This document shows positions 26,340 through 36,320 of a stretch of 64,000 nt of DNA, in pieces. Numbering within the stretch: position 1 is the first letter of the stretch; each line of letters begins with the position of its first letter. The notes under the pieces were generated by a model. It ran no database searches. It saw nothing but the letters and a program-made list of their open reading frames with translations, and had not been told where the DNA came from. The position numbers were made by a program, and so were the translations under genes. The DNA lies in contig JACJYC010000002.1 of the NCBI GenBank assembly GCA_020636325.1, positions 310,001 to 374,000 on the forward strand, written 5' to 3'. This DNA comes from Lewinellaceae bacterium. Its GTDB lineage: Bacteria > Bacteroidota > Bacteroidia > Chitinophagales > Saprospiraceae.

Positions 26340-29300
26340 TCACCTCCTCCACCAATAAACCACCCCAACCACCCCAACCAGGATCAACCCCATCCACCAC
26401 CAGCGGGCCGGGGCGCTGCCTGATTTTACCGGACCTGGATCGCCCTGCAGGACAAATCCCGCCCAGTAATAAGGGTGTGCGAACAACGGATCGGCGGATG
26501 CCAGGTATTGCTCTTTGGCGGCCCGGAGCGCTTCGTCTTTGGGTTTCCCCCGGGCAAGGCTCTGGTAGAAAGGCGTCATCAGGTCGGACGTAGTCGCGTC
26601 GGCTACCGGCCACAGGCTCATCACGATGCTGGGCACGCCCGCCATGGTGAATGCCCTGCCCAGGCTCAATAACCCTTCGCTTTCCGTCAGTTTGCCTTCG
26701 CCGGTGCTGCAGGCCGACAATACGGCCAATTGGGCCGAAAGATCCAGGTTGGCCAGCTCCCATGCATACAGGTAACCCTCATTCAGGCTGTCGTCGGCAG
26801 CAGCCAGGGCAAGGAAAGAACGGAGCGGGTCGGCCTCATCGACAACGGCGTGGGTGGCCAGGTGCAGGATGGCATATTGCCCGGCCTGGTCCCTGAACGC
26901 GCGTTCCGTACAGGCGGCGCCCTCCAGGATCCGGCCCGGAAAAAAAGCCTGTACGCGCCGGGCTTCTTCCGCAGCGCCGGGCAAGGGCTGCAACTTGTTA
27001 TAGGCCCGGGTGGCCGGGATGCCCTCAAGCGCGGCAAGCGGCCGGTACACCGGAGCTGCGGCCAGTACCCCCCGCCCTCGGCGCCGGCCCGATTGGTCCA
27101 ACTGCTGGAGCAAAACCGCTGCGGATGCGGCATACCGGACACGGCGCTTGCGGAAGAAATAGGGTAGCTCCCTGAAATCGGGCTTTTGCCCCAATCCGGA
27201 AGTGTCGGTCACCAGCACTTCGAACGGAATCCGGTGCAATACCCCATCCGGAATGATGAGCACGTTTTTGTTTCCGGCTTCCTCTTCTATCGGAGCAATC
27301 AGCAGGGCATATAACCGGTAAGCCCGCCGAATGTAGGCGTCGAACGCTTTCTGCGGTTCGTTGATGAACCCGGATATATCGGTCAGCTCTTTCCGGAAAC
27401 CTGCAACTTCATCCTCAAGCTGTTGCGGGAAAGGTATTTCATGCAGCGTTTGCCGGCCGGCATCGGCTGTAAAAATGAACAGGCTGGTGTCGCGAAACAG
27501 GTATTCCACCAGCAATTCTCCGGGTGCAAGGATCTTTGCGACAGCGGTCTTCATGGAGGGCGGATCCTCCGGGTTTTGGAGGCTTTTATATCCGGGATAG
27601 TCTTTCAGCAGCTGATCCCTTATTCTATCGTTTTCCTGCCGCAGGGCAAACTGCTCCTCTTTCATTTTCCGGACCGTACTGTCCGGGAGCAATCCGTCCG
27701 CAAGGTCTTGGTCCAGGTGGGCCAGTTTCAAGCTTGAAGACCAATATCGATCGCGATCCGCCTCCGGCACGCCGCCCAGCTGCATCAACTCCCGAACATT
27801 CATTTTCCCCAGCAGAACAGTCGACCGGGCCCGTTCCAGCGTTTGCCAGGCATCTGCCAGGTTTGCCGTTCCGCCCGGCCTCTTCTGCAAAAGGCCGGCA
27901 ATGCGCAACCTTTCCGCGTACAAACTGCCGGTATGGGCAAAAAACGCGATCTTGGAATCATCAGCGCCGGCGTTTTTCAATTGCGCTTCGGCCAGTTTTT
28001 CCGACAAACGGACGGCAGTTTCCGCCAGGTCGAGCCAGCTTTCGTCGCGGGATTGCTGATATTTCCTGCGGGCCAGGATGGCTTTCTGATTCAGGCCCTG
28101 CAGCAAAAGATCGGGCCACCGCGCACCGGTTATATCCGGATTGTCCTGAATCCCGGCCGGATGAAAACCGGGCACCGTCAGCTCCAGCACCTGTTGTACA
28201 AAAAAAAGTGCGGAATCAAGACCCGGTTCGGCCACCGCCAGCCGCATGCAGGCCCGGATGATCTCGACGTTGTCCTGCGCCTGCATCCGCCGGTTGATCC
28301 CCAGGGCATGCCGGTAAAAAACCTTGGCTTCGACCGGTTTCCCGGTATCGTACAGGCATTCTCCGAGGTTGTTGTAGATCTCGGCGATCTTGACGTGGTT
28401 TTCATCCGGATAAACCCGTTTGAAATAGGCCAGCGCCTGTTTGAAGGCATCAACGGCTTTATCAAATTCCTTCAACTCCCGCCAGGTCATCCCGACGTTG
28501 ATCAGCGCATTGGCGTATTCCTGGAAAAATCCTTTTTCCCGCGGGTCGTAAGCGTCCAGAATGGCCTGGTAGCAGGTCAGTGCCGCTTCAAAATCACCCA
28601 ACTGGTAATGGGCGTTCCCGGATACCTGCCAGGATAGGGCGGCCTGCCTGGCTTTGGAGCCGAATAGCGCCTCCGTGAGCAGCCTGCTTTGTTCCGAATA
28701 TTCCAATCCCGACCGGAAATCGCCCATATGGTTGTACACCAGGCCCATGTTGCCCAGCGCGGTGGCCATATCGGCCCGACTGTTTTTGGCTTTTGCCGCC
28801 TCATAACATTGCCGGTGGTAGGCCAGCGCCTTGGGAAAATCGCCGAACAGATCGTAGGTATTCGCCAGCCCGGAAAGGGAACTGAGCACGCTCGGATGGT
28901 CGGCCGGAAGATTCTTCCGCTTGATCGCCAGCGCTTTTTCGTAGAGGTCGATGGCTTCCTTGATCCGGAAGTCCCGGTAACAGACATTGGCCAGGTTATT
29001 GAAAGTAAAGCCGATCCGGGTATTGTCCTCATCCAGTACGCGCCGGTAGACCTCAAGGCCTTGTTCGTAGGCGGATTTGGCTTCCCTGTAATGTCCGGAT
29101 TCATAGTAGATCACCCCTTTGGCCCGGTACAGATCGCCTAGCACGACGGTCAGCTGGCTGTCGGCGGGCGGCCGGGATTCCAGGTCATCCACGGCTGCCT
29201 GAACGGCGCGCAATCCGGCTTCGGGCTGGCCCTGATCCAGGTAATTATAGGCGATATCCTGCTGGAGCCAGTAGTATTCATCCCATTTTTCCGCTTTTTT

Positions 29301-29471
29301 GAACAACGGCAGGGCCATGCGGAGGTAATAGGTCGAACTGTCAAACTGGCGCTTTTGCTGGAACTCCTTCCCGAGTTTTTTCCACTGTCCGGCGGCATCC
29401 CCATCGGTTGTCTGGGCGGTAACGCCGGCTGCTAGCCACCAAAAGCACAGGCAGGGCAGGAGATATCGCAT
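26340..29471 (-). CDS. TPR-repeat protein with C-terminal CHAT protease domain
   Basis: 1043 residues from ATG 29471, which gives a signal peptide (MRYLLPCLCFWWLAAGVTAQ). About 350 residues of tetratricopeptide repeats follow (for example AIDLYEKALAIKRKNLPADHPSVLSSLSGLANTYDLFGDFPKAL), then a linker and a CHAT domain of the caspase-like clan. The catalytic His is in LHLATHAV (about His874), the Cys in LSACSTGEG (about Cys921). The C-terminus ends in a hydrophobic helix and WWRR, which could anchor it to the inner membrane from outside or act as a retention signal. CHAT-TPR proteins are common in Bacteroidota; substrate and trigger are unknown. Confidence 0.92.
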   Translation of the reverse strand: MRYLLPCLCFWWLAAGVTAQTTDGDAAGQWKKLGKEFQQKRQFDSSTYYLRMALPLFKKAEKWDEYYWLQQDIAYNYLDQGQPEAGLRAVQAAVDDLESRPPADSQLTVVLGDLYRAKGVIYYESGHYREAKSAYEQGLEVYRRVLDEDNTRIGFTFNNLANVCYRDFRIKEAIDLYEKALAIKRKNLPADHPSVLSSLSGLANTYDLFGDFPKALAYHRQCYEAAKAKNSRADMATALGNMGLVYNHMGDFRSGLEYSEQSRLLTEALFGSKARQAALSWQVSGNAHYQLGDFEAALTCYQAILDAYDPREKGFFQEYANALINVGMTWRELKEFDKAVDAFKQALAYFKRVYPDENHVKIAEIYNNLGECLYDTGKPVEAKVFYRHALGINRRMQAQDNVEIIRACMRLAVAEPGLDSALFFVQQVLELTVPGFHPAGIQDNPDITGARWPDLLLQGLNQKAILARRKYQQSRDESWLDLAETAVRLSEKLAEAQLKNAGADDSKIAFFAHTGSLYAERLRIAGLLQKRPGGTANLADAWQTLERARSTVLLGKMNVRELMQLGGVPEADRDRYWSSSLKLAHLDQDLADGLLPDSTVRKMKEEQFALRQENDRIRDQLLKDYPGYKSLQNPEDPPSMKTAVAKILAPGELLVEYLFRDTSLFIFTADAGRQTLHEIPFPQQLEDEVAGFRKELTDISGFINEPQKAFDAYIRRAYRLYALLIAPIEEEAGNKNVLIIPDGVLHRIPFEVLVTDTSGLGQKPDFRELPYFFRKRRVRYAASAAVLLQQLDQSGRRRGRGVLAAAPVYRPLAALEGIPATRAYNKLQPLPGAAEEARRVQAFFPGRILEGAACTERAFRDQAGQYAILHLATHAVVDEADPLRSFLALAAADDSLNEGYLYAWELANLDLSAQLAVLSACSTGEGKLTESEGLLSLGRAFTMAGVPSIVMSLWPVADATTSDLMTPFYQSLARGKPKDEALRAAKEQYLASADPLFAHPYYWAGFVLQGDPGPVKSGSAPARWWWMGLILVGVVGVVYWWRR

Positions 29472-29573
29472 AGGGAAGCTGTTTTTATGACCGGATCGGA
29501 CATTGGTTAACCGCAAATTACGGAAAATGGCGAGATCTGCTTATATTTATCCGCAACCTTTACGCAAACTGGT

Positions 29574-31484
29574 ATGAAAACTTCGAAGCGCTGCACCATC
29601 CTGACATTGGCCTGCCTGATTCCCGCATTCGGCATGCAGGCCCAATCCCGGCCCGATATCCTTGAAAAACTGGAAGAGGTCGCGGTAGTCGATCAAAAAG
29701 TAATGATGCCCATGCGGGACGGCATCCGGTTGTGTACCGACATTTACCGCCCAAAAACGGATAAACCCGTCCCCATCATCTTTTCCCGGACGCCCTATAA
29801 TTTTAACTCCTGGGGCGACGGCGAACTGAAAACGCGGACCATGGAGCGGGCCTATGACCTGGTCAAAAGAGGGTACGCGTACGTGGTCCAGAACGAACGC
29901 GGGCGGTATTTCTCCGAAGGCGAATGGGATATCCTGGGCGTGCCGCTGACCGACGGGTACGACGCGTTCACCTGGTTGAAAAACCAGGCGTGGTCCAACG
30001 GGAAGATCGGCACCTTAGGTTGTTCTTCGACCGCCGAATGGCAAATGGCGGTGGCAGCGCTCGATCATCCGGCGCATGCCGCCATGGTAGCCCAGGGATT
30101 CGGAGCAGGTGTCGGCCGGGTCGGCGACATTTACGAACAAGGCAACTGGTACCGCGGAGGCGCCCAGCAAATGTTGTTCACGGCATGGCTTTACGGGGTA
30201 GAACAGGACAAATTCAAGCCGAGGATACCGCCGGGCGCCACCCAGGAAGACCTGATCCGGATCTCCAGGTACTATGACCTTTCGCCGGAAAACCCGGCAG
30301 TGGACATGTCAGTTGCCCTGAAACACCTGCCGGTGGCCGATATCCTGAAAAACGTCAACGGCAAGGTAGAGATCTATGACAAAATGATCCGCCGCAAGCC
30401 CAATGACCCGGAATGGTATAAAGGCGGCCTTTATCACGACAATATGCCGTTCGGGGTGCCCAGTTTCTGGTTTTGCTCCTGGTACGACGTTTCGATCACC
30501 CCCAATCTGGCGCTTTTCAACCACGTGCGCAAAAATGCGGAAGACCCCGCCGTGGCCGAAAACCAGTATCTGGTGATCGCACCTACCCTGCATTGCGCCT
30601 ATACGCGGGCAACGGAACAAACCATCGTCGGTGAGCGGAACGTGGGCGACGCCAGGTTGGATTACGACGAAATGATCTACGGGTGGTTCGACCATTGGCT
30701 CAAGGGAGATGAAAACGGCTATCCGGCCAAATTGCCCCGGATACAATACTACACCATGGGTATGAACAAGTGGCAAACCGCCGAGAACTGGCCGCCGGAC
30801 GAAGCCCGGATGACCACATTTTATCTTTTCAGTTCCGGCAACGCCAACAGCCTTTACGGCGATGGGGTTCTCCGGATGGACAAACCCGGCAAGGAGGACA
30901 AATCCGACGGCTATGTGTATGATCCGATGAACCCGGTACCTTCTTACGGCGGAAACGTCTGCTGTACCGGCAACGCCATTCAGGGCGGATCCTTTGATCA
31001 GCAGACGATGGAAACCCGCCAGGATATCCTGGTCTATACGTCGGAGCCGCTGCAGGAGGGCATTGAAGTGACCGGCTCCATCGAATCCACCCTATACGTA
31101 TCGTCAGATGTAAAGGATACCGATTTCACCATCAAGCTGATCGATGTTTACCCCGACGGCCGGGCGTTCAACCTGGATGAAACGATACAGCGCGCCCGTT
31201 ACCGCGAAGGATACGACAAGGAAGTCTGGATGAAAAAGGGAGAGGTCTGCAAAATTGACCTGACGCCTATGTCCACCAGCAATTATTTTGAAAAAGGGCA
31301 CCGCATCCGGATCGAGATCTCCAGCAGCAATTTTCCGCGATTTACCAGGAACCTGAACACAGGCGGCAACAACTACGATGAAAAAGAAGGCGTTGTGGCG
31401 CATAACCGGATACATCACTCCGCCGCGCATCCTTCGCAGGTCAGATTGCCGATTATGCAGCGCAGTCTTTCAGCCGACAGGTAG
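29574..31484 (+). CDS. CocE/NonD family hydrolase (S15-like)
   Basis: 636 residues with a signal peptide (about residues 1-23). The alpha/beta hydrolase part shows VMMPMRDGIRLCTDIYRP, the oxyanion-region SRTPYN, and the nucleophile elbow GCSSTAEW with Ser near residue 154. A C-terminal jelly-roll domain of the X-Pro dipeptidyl-peptidase type follows (TGSIESTLYVSSDVKDTDFTIKLIDVYPDGRAFNL). Such exported enzymes cut acyl-peptides or esters, such as glutaryl-7-ACA and cocaine in characterised members; the natural substrate here is unknown. Divergent to the CHAT gene. Confidence 0.92.
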   Translation: MKTSKRCTILTLACLIPAFGMQAQSRPDILEKLEEVAVVDQKVMMPMRDGIRLCTDIYRPKTDKPVPIIFSRTPYNFNSWGDGELKTRTMERAYDLVKRGYAYVVQNERGRYFSEGEWDILGVPLTDGYDAFTWLKNQAWSNGKIGTLGCSSTAEWQMAVAALDHPAHAAMVAQGFGAGVGRVGDIYEQGNWYRGGAQQMLFTAWLYGVEQDKFKPRIPPGATQEDLIRISRYYDLSPENPAVDMSVALKHLPVADILKNVNGKVEIYDKMIRRKPNDPEWYKGGLYHDNMPFGVPSFWFCSWYDVSITPNLALFNHVRKNAEDPAVAENQYLVIAPTLHCAYTRATEQTIVGERNVGDARLDYDEMIYGWFDHWLKGDENGYPAKLPRIQYYTMGMNKWQTAENWPPDEARMTTFYLFSSGNANSLYGDGVLRMDKPGKEDKSDGYVYDPMNPVPSYGGNVCCTGNAIQGGSFDQQTMETRQDILVYTSEPLQEGIEVTGSIESTLYVSSDVKDTDFTIKLIDVYPDGRAFNLDETIQRARYREGYDKEVWMKKGEVCKIDLTPMSTSNYFEKGHRIRIEISSSNFPRFTRNLNTGGNNYDEKEGVVAHNRIHHSAAHPSQVRLPIMQRSLSADR

Positions 31485-31492
31485 TCGTCCTG

Positions 31493-31855
31493 TTAATGGG
31501 TTCGTTTCCAGAGAACCCGTTGCTCGTTGTCGGTAGAGCCCATGGCCTTGATGTAATTCATGGCATCAAACCCGTCGTATCCGGACACAACCTCAAATAC
31601 CTCATTATAGCCTTCAGCGCCCTGGGGAATTGAACAGCTGTCGTCTTTCCCGACCAGTTCGATCCATACATCGGGAAGCCACGGCCCCTGGTCCGTATTG
31701 ACGACCCGCACTTCTTCGATCTCCGCCCACTTGACGGTCTTCGTTTTCTTTTTCGGATGTTCCACGGTTACAAAATCGTCGGTGATCGTCACTTGGAAAA
31801 GCTCTTCGGGGCTTTTTTTGTTGGCTTTTCCAAAAATTCTTTCCAAAATATTCAT
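31493..31855 (-). CDS. Small cytosolic protein of unknown function
   Basis: 120 residues, acidic, no signal peptide. Sequence such as VTITDDFVTVEHPKKKTKTVKWAEIEEVRVVNTDQGP suggests a PH-like beta-barrel of the kind seen in small bacterial proteins; I do not recognise a named family. Codon use and composition match neighbouring genes, so it is probably real. It converges with the CocE-type gene 8 bp away. Confidence 0.7.
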   Translation of the reverse strand: MNILERIFGKANKKSPEELFQVTITDDFVTVEHPKKKTKTVKWAEIEEVRVVNTDQGPWLPDVWIELVGKDDSCSIPQGAEGYNEVFEVVSGYDGFDAMNYIKAMGSTDNEQRVLWKRTH

Positions 31856-32411
31856 TTGTCTTTACTTTGAGTCAATTCCCTAAAGTAGGAAAAATTTACG
31901 GGAATAAAAAATTTCGAAGCAACACGACTCCTGCCGGATTTTGGCGAAGTCCGGGATTCGCGATGACACACGTTCCTGTTTTGGCATTAAGTACAGTGTA
32001 AATTATATTGTGTCGCATTATTCCGAGTAAAACCCAGTTTTTTAGGACAAGACTTAATTTACAGTGTACTAAGCGACATTGCACCAGCCTTCCAATCCTT
32101 CCAGGCAAACCCATGTTTTTTAACCTATGGCATTTGAAAAATTACGGCTTTTCTTTTTAACCACATTAGTAACATCAGGACACAGTAGAAAAACGATCAC
32201 TACAATTGCGCTGGAGCGCAATTGTAGTGATCAACTTATGTGGACTTATGTGTCTCATGTGGTTTAAACAAACCAAAACCGGAGGTTTGGTATTTGGAAG
32301 CGTCTAACCTTTTTAAAGGTCCGGCCTCATTGCTTAAAATCCGGGATGACACATGTTATGCTGAATTCGATTTGTGCCAGGCAAACTTCCGGTATGGATG
32401 TGGCGGATGAC
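31856..32411. other. Gene-free stretch with hairpin
   Basis: AT-rich sequence without a gene. It contains the strong hairpin at 32195-32232 and flanking copies of short phrases (TTATGTGGACTTATGTG, TCATGTGG) that resemble text at 55800-55830. A near-inverted pair, TACAGTGTAAATTA near 31990 and TAATTTACAGTGTA near 32055, may pair across 50 bp. Confidence 0.5.
32195..32232 (-). terminator. Strong hairpin, terminator-like for the BNR gene
   Basis: Two perfect 18-nt arms (GATCACTACAATTGCGCT and its complement) with a 2-nt loop. On the minus strand the stem is followed by GTTTTTC. It lies about 180 bp after the stop of the large BNR gene, rather far, so it may instead be a repeat element. Confidence 0.5.
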
Positions 32412-35400
32412 TTAATTCTTCGACCAGTCCACTTCGCGACCCGGGGTATAGGGTGCGCCGGCCTTTTCGAGTTTCCGCTTCAATTGTTCGAGGTCCTGAT
32501 CCATGACGGCCTTGATCCTTGCCAGGATAGGCTGGAAGGCATCCCCGGCCAGTTTGAGGGCATCGCGCTGGGTCTGGGTCGGCGATGAGGTGGACTCCCA
32601 CATTTCCCCGGTCAGATATCCGATACGGGTAGCAGGCGGTGTTTTGGTCCCCATATCCAGTTGGCCGGCCAGATTGTCGCCGTAAAAATCCTTGCGGATC
32701 TCGTAAAGCTTGTTGTCGATTTTCTGGATATCGGCCACCAGTTCCGGCGCCGGTGTGGGTACGGCGTAAACCGCTTTCCGGATATACTGCAACTGGTTAT
32801 TGATCTCGTTCAACATACCCGATGCTCCGCTGACAGCCCGCTGGAGCGACTGGGCTTCCCGCTGGAATTCCACCAGTTTTGACCGGTCGGCGGCGGGCAG
32901 GGTTTCTCCGCCCAGTGATTTGAGGGTAAAACGCTGGGCCGGTACCAATTCGGTGACGACCCCGTTAATGCTTTCCGACAGCGAAACGGTGTATTCCCCG
33001 GGCATGGCCAGGCTGCCCTCGTCGAGGCTGGCAAACGGATTATCAAAGGAAGGCCCGCCGAGCCGGATGGGGTTGACGCTGCTGAAGCGCCCGTCCCACA
33101 CGATCCGGCTGACGCCCTTGCGCACACCCGTATTGAGCTGCCGTACGATGTTGCCGTCCAGGTCCCGGATCGTGAACAACAGGTAGGGGTCCTGCTCCCG
33201 CGATTCCGCCAGATAGGCTTCGTAGGTGGGATAACTGACATCCTCGCCTTTTTTGATCTTTTCCTGCTCGGCGGCGCGCCGTTTGTCGCGGAGGCTTTCC
33301 ACACCGTCTTTGACATAGTAAGTGAAGGTGGCCCCGACCGGCGGATTCGGCGTACTGAAATAGCTATGGCCCTGGAAGCCGTTACCCCGCAGCCCGAGCG
33401 GCGTGCTTTCAATGAACAGCAAGCCGTCCTTGATCGGGAAAATGGCCGCTTTGACCTGCAGGTCCTTTTCTTTCAGCCGGCGCAGCGGCGTGTAGTCGTC
33501 CAGCACATAAAAGCCGCGGCCGAAAGTGCCCAGCACCAGGTCATTTTCGCGGGCCTGGATGGCCATATCCCGTACGGCGATCGGCGGCAATCCGCCCAGT
33601 TTTTTCCAGTGTCCGCCGCCGTCGTTGCTGAAGTAGCAGCCGAATTCGGTGCCGGCAAAGATCAGGTCGGCATCTACGGGGTCTTCGGCGATGCTGTATA
33701 CGGAGCCGCGTTCGGGCAGGTTGGCGCTGATGCTTTTCCAGGTGCGGCCTTTATCGGTGCTCTTGTAGAGATAGGGTTTGAAATCGCCGTATTTGTGGTG
33801 GTTGAATGCGGCGTATACCACATTCTGGTCGTGGCCCGACCCCAGGAGGTAGTTGACATAGGTCCGTTCCGGCGCTCCGGAGATGCCGTTCACATCGACC
33901 TTGGTCCAGGAAGCGCCGCCGTTGTCGGTGATCTGGATCAGTCCGTCGTCGGTGCCGACAAAGAGCAGCCCGGCGTTGACGGGGCTCTCTGAAAAAGCCA
34001 CGATGGTGCCGTATTGGGAGGTGGAGCCGTTCTTGGCCACGGCGTCGATGCTTTGCACGCGGCCCATGACCTTGAGCTTGTTGCGGTCGACCTGCCGGGT
34101 GAGGTCGTCGCTGATCACTTGCCAGGTATCGCCGCGATCGTCGCTTTTGAACAGCTTGTTGGCTGCAAAATAGATGCGGGTATTGAGGTGTGGCGACACG
34201 GCCAGCGGCGCATCCCAGTTCCAGCGGTATTCGTCTTCGCCGTCGCGGGGTTTGGGCTGGATGCCCATGCTTTCGCCGGTGGCGCGGTCAAAGCGGGCCA
34301 GGTTGCCGTGCTGGGATTGGGCGTACACGATATTGGGGTTGCGGGGGTCCACCTGCGATTCGAATCCGTCGCCGCCCTGGGTGATGAACCAGTTCTCATT
34401 GACAATGCCGTTGCGGCTGCGGGTCCGGGAAGGGCCTCCGAGGCTGAAGTTATCCTGTGTGCCGCCGTACACGTAGTAGAACGGCACGGAGTTGTCTACG
34501 GCAACCTTGTAGAATTGGGTCACCGGGAGGTTGGCTTTGAAGTCCCAGGTTTTGGCCGCGTCCCAGGATTCGTATATGCCGCCGTCGCAGCCGACCAGAT
34601 AGTGGTCCGTATCGTCGGGGTCGATCCACATGCAGTGGTTGTCGACGTGTTTGAACTCTTCCCCGACATTGCTGAAGCTCTGCCCGCCGTCTGTGGACCA
34701 TTGCAGCCAGGTATCCATGGAGTATACGATGTCCGGATTGGTCGGGTGGGCCACGATCTCGGTATAGTAGTTGCCGCTGGAAGTTTCGCTGCCGCGGCGT
34801 TCCCAACTGGCGCCCCGGTTGGTCGACCGGTAGAATCCGCCTTTGCCCTGCGCTGCTTCCACGATGGCATAGATCACTTCCGGGTCGGCGGGGGAGATGG
34901 CCAGTCCGATGCGGCCCAGCTCCACCGCAGGCAGGCCTTTGCCGGCTTTTTCCCAGGTCTTACCGCCGTCGACGGTCTTGTACATGCCGCTCCCGGGGCC
35001 GCCGCCGACATAGGTAAAGACGTGCCGCCGCCGCTGGAGGGCGGCTGCGTACAGGACGTCGGGATTGCGCGGGTCCATGACCATGTCGGTTACGCCGGTA
35101 TGTTCGTCAATTTTCAGGACCTGTTCCCAGGTTTTGCCGCCGTCGGTGGTCTTGTAGACGCCCCGCTCGCCGCCTTCGCTCCAAAGCGGGCCGATGGCCG
35201 CCACGTAGACTACGTTGGAGTTGCGGGGATCGACGATGATCTTGCCGATATGTTCGGAGGTTTTCAACCCCATATTCTGCCAGCTTGCGCCGCCGTCCTC
35301 GCTTTTGTAAACCCCGTCGCCATAAGCTACGGATCGCTGGTTGTTGTTCTCGCCGGAGCCGACCCAGACCACATTCGGGTTGTTCGGATCGATGGTGATG

Positions 35401-35717
35401 CAACCGATGGAGTAGGAGCCCTGCCCGTCGAAAATGGGCTCAAAGGTAGTGCCGGCGTTGACGGTTTTCCAAACGCCGCCGGAGGCTACGGCCACGTAAT
35501 ACGTGCTTTTCTTCGTGGGATGAACCGCGAAATCGGCGATGCGCCCGGAAGTGAGCGCCGGGCCGATGGACCGGAAACTGAGCCCGCCGAGACCCACAGT
35601 GTCCAGGTAGTATTTTTTGGCTTTTTCTTCCTGTTTATCCGATTTCTTTTGCGCCTGAACGGGCCAGGCGATCAGCGTGACCAGCAAAAAGATAGCAGTC
35701 GACTTCAGCAGATTCAT
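32412..35717 (-). CDS. Large secreted BNR/sortilin-like propeller protein
   Basis: 1101 residues, signal peptide MNLLKSTAIFLLVTLIAWPVQAQ. Two beta-propellers are suggested by many Asp-box blades (SEDGGASWQN, TTDGGKTWEQ, TVDGGKTWEK, STDGGQSFSN, SDDRGDTWQV, STDKGRTWKS, SNDGGGHWKK). After about residue 740 comes a beta-rich domain with RDLDGNIVRQLNTGVRKG, like FlgD-type Ig folds, and a helical C-terminus. No type IX sorting signal is seen at the end. Proteins of this family are annotated as glycosyl hydrolases or VPS10-like, but catalytic activity is unproven. Paralogous in type to the 5514 gene, though much longer. Confidence 0.88.
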   Translation of the reverse strand: MNLLKSTAIFLLVTLIAWPVQAQKKSDKQEEKAKKYYLDTVGLGGLSFRSIGPALTSGRIADFAVHPTKKSTYYVAVASGGVWKTVNAGTTFEPIFDGQGSYSIGCITIDPNNPNVVWVGSGENNNQRSVAYGDGVYKSEDGGASWQNMGLKTSEHIGKIIVDPRNSNVVYVAAIGPLWSEGGERGVYKTTDGGKTWEQVLKIDEHTGVTDMVMDPRNPDVLYAAALQRRRHVFTYVGGGPGSGMYKTVDGGKTWEKAGKGLPAVELGRIGLAISPADPEVIYAIVEAAQGKGGFYRSTNRGASWERRGSETSSGNYYTEIVAHPTNPDIVYSMDTWLQWSTDGGQSFSNVGEEFKHVDNHCMWIDPDDTDHYLVGCDGGIYESWDAAKTWDFKANLPVTQFYKVAVDNSVPFYYVYGGTQDNFSLGGPSRTRSRNGIVNENWFITQGGDGFESQVDPRNPNIVYAQSQHGNLARFDRATGESMGIQPKPRDGEDEYRWNWDAPLAVSPHLNTRIYFAANKLFKSDDRGDTWQVISDDLTRQVDRNKLKVMGRVQSIDAVAKNGSTSQYGTIVAFSESPVNAGLLFVGTDDGLIQITDNGGASWTKVDVNGISGAPERTYVNYLLGSGHDQNVVYAAFNHHKYGDFKPYLYKSTDKGRTWKSISANLPERGSVYSIAEDPVDADLIFAGTEFGCYFSNDGGGHWKKLGGLPPIAVRDMAIQARENDLVLGTFGRGFYVLDDYTPLRRLKEKDLQVKAAIFPIKDGLLFIESTPLGLRGNGFQGHSYFSTPNPPVGATFTYYVKDGVESLRDKRRAAEQEKIKKGEDVSYPTYEAYLAESREQDPYLLFTIRDLDGNIVRQLNTGVRKGVSRIVWDGRFSSVNPIRLGGPSFDNPFASLDEGSLAMPGEYTVSLSESINGVVTELVPAQRFTLKSLGGETLPAADRSKLVEFQREAQSLQRAVSGASGMLNEINNQLQYIRKAVYAVPTPAPELVADIQKIDNKLYEIRKDFYGDNLAGQLDMGTKTPPATRIGYLTGEMWESTSSPTQTQRDALKLAGDAFQPILARIKAVMDQDLEQLKRKLEKAGAPYTPGREVDWSKN

Positions 35718-35825
35718 AAAGGAAAGGCTTTAATTGGTGAATGCAAAAAACAAGCATAACAAGGCCGAAAAATTGGCTTTTGCAGGTTATAAAGATAGGA
35801 AAATTCCGACAAAATGCGGGGCAGC

Positions 35826-36317
35826 TCAACTGCCTTTGATCTTTTGCTCGATATTGGTCGTAGAATACCCTTCGACAAACGGCAGGCTCAACACCCGGCC
35901 GCCGCCGGCCAACACGATATCCGACCCGACGATCTTGTCCGGTGTCCAGTCGCCGCCTTTGACCAGGATATCCGGCGCCAGCAATTCGATGAGTTTCAGC
36001 GGCGTGTCCTCTTCAAAAACCACCACCATATCCACAAACCCCAGGGCGGCCAACAAGGTCTGACGGGTGAATTCGTCGTTGATCGGCCGGTGCGGCCCCT
36101 TCAACCGGCTTACCGACCCCGCGGAATTCAGTCCGATAATGAGTCGGTCACCCAGCCCGGCCGCATCCGCCAGGTAATGCACATGACCGTAGTGCAGGAT
36201 ATCGAAACAGCCGTTGGTAAAAACGGTTTTTTCGCCGTGCTTCCGCCATTCGGCGCGGGTTTCGGCCGCTTCGTCCCAGGTTTTGATCTTGTTTTTTATG
36301 GCGGATATGATGGTCAT
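35826..36317 (-). CDS. hldE: D-glycero-beta-D-manno-heptose 1-phosphate adenylyltransferase
   Basis: 163 residues, matching the stand-alone C-terminal (adenylyltransferase) half of HldE/RfaE. It makes ADP-heptose for the lipopolysaccharide core. The nucleotidyl-transferase motif is TNGCFDILHYGHVHYL (HYGH), and the C-terminus VEGYSTTNIEQKIK is diagnostic. No kinase or GmhA/GmhB gene is adjacent. Immediately upstream, starting three bases from the ATG, lies a perfect decamer repeat array (36321-36430); with A and C only on the sense strand it would make an unstructured leader. Confidence 0.95.
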   Translation of the reverse strand: MTIISAIKNKIKTWDEAAETRAEWRKHGEKTVFTNGCFDILHYGHVHYLADAAGLGDRLIIGLNSAGSVSRLKGPHRPINDEFTRQTLLAALGFVDMVVVFEEDTPLKLIELLAPDILVKGGDWTPDKIVGSDIVLAGGGRVLSLPFVEGYSTTNIEQKIKGS

Positions 36318-36320
36318 TGT

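Noticed and set aside
35867..35885. CCCTTCGACAAACGGCAGGCT segment as inserted repeat inside hldE
   Set aside because: It encodes the conserved VEGYSTTNI region of HldE, so it is normal coding sequence.
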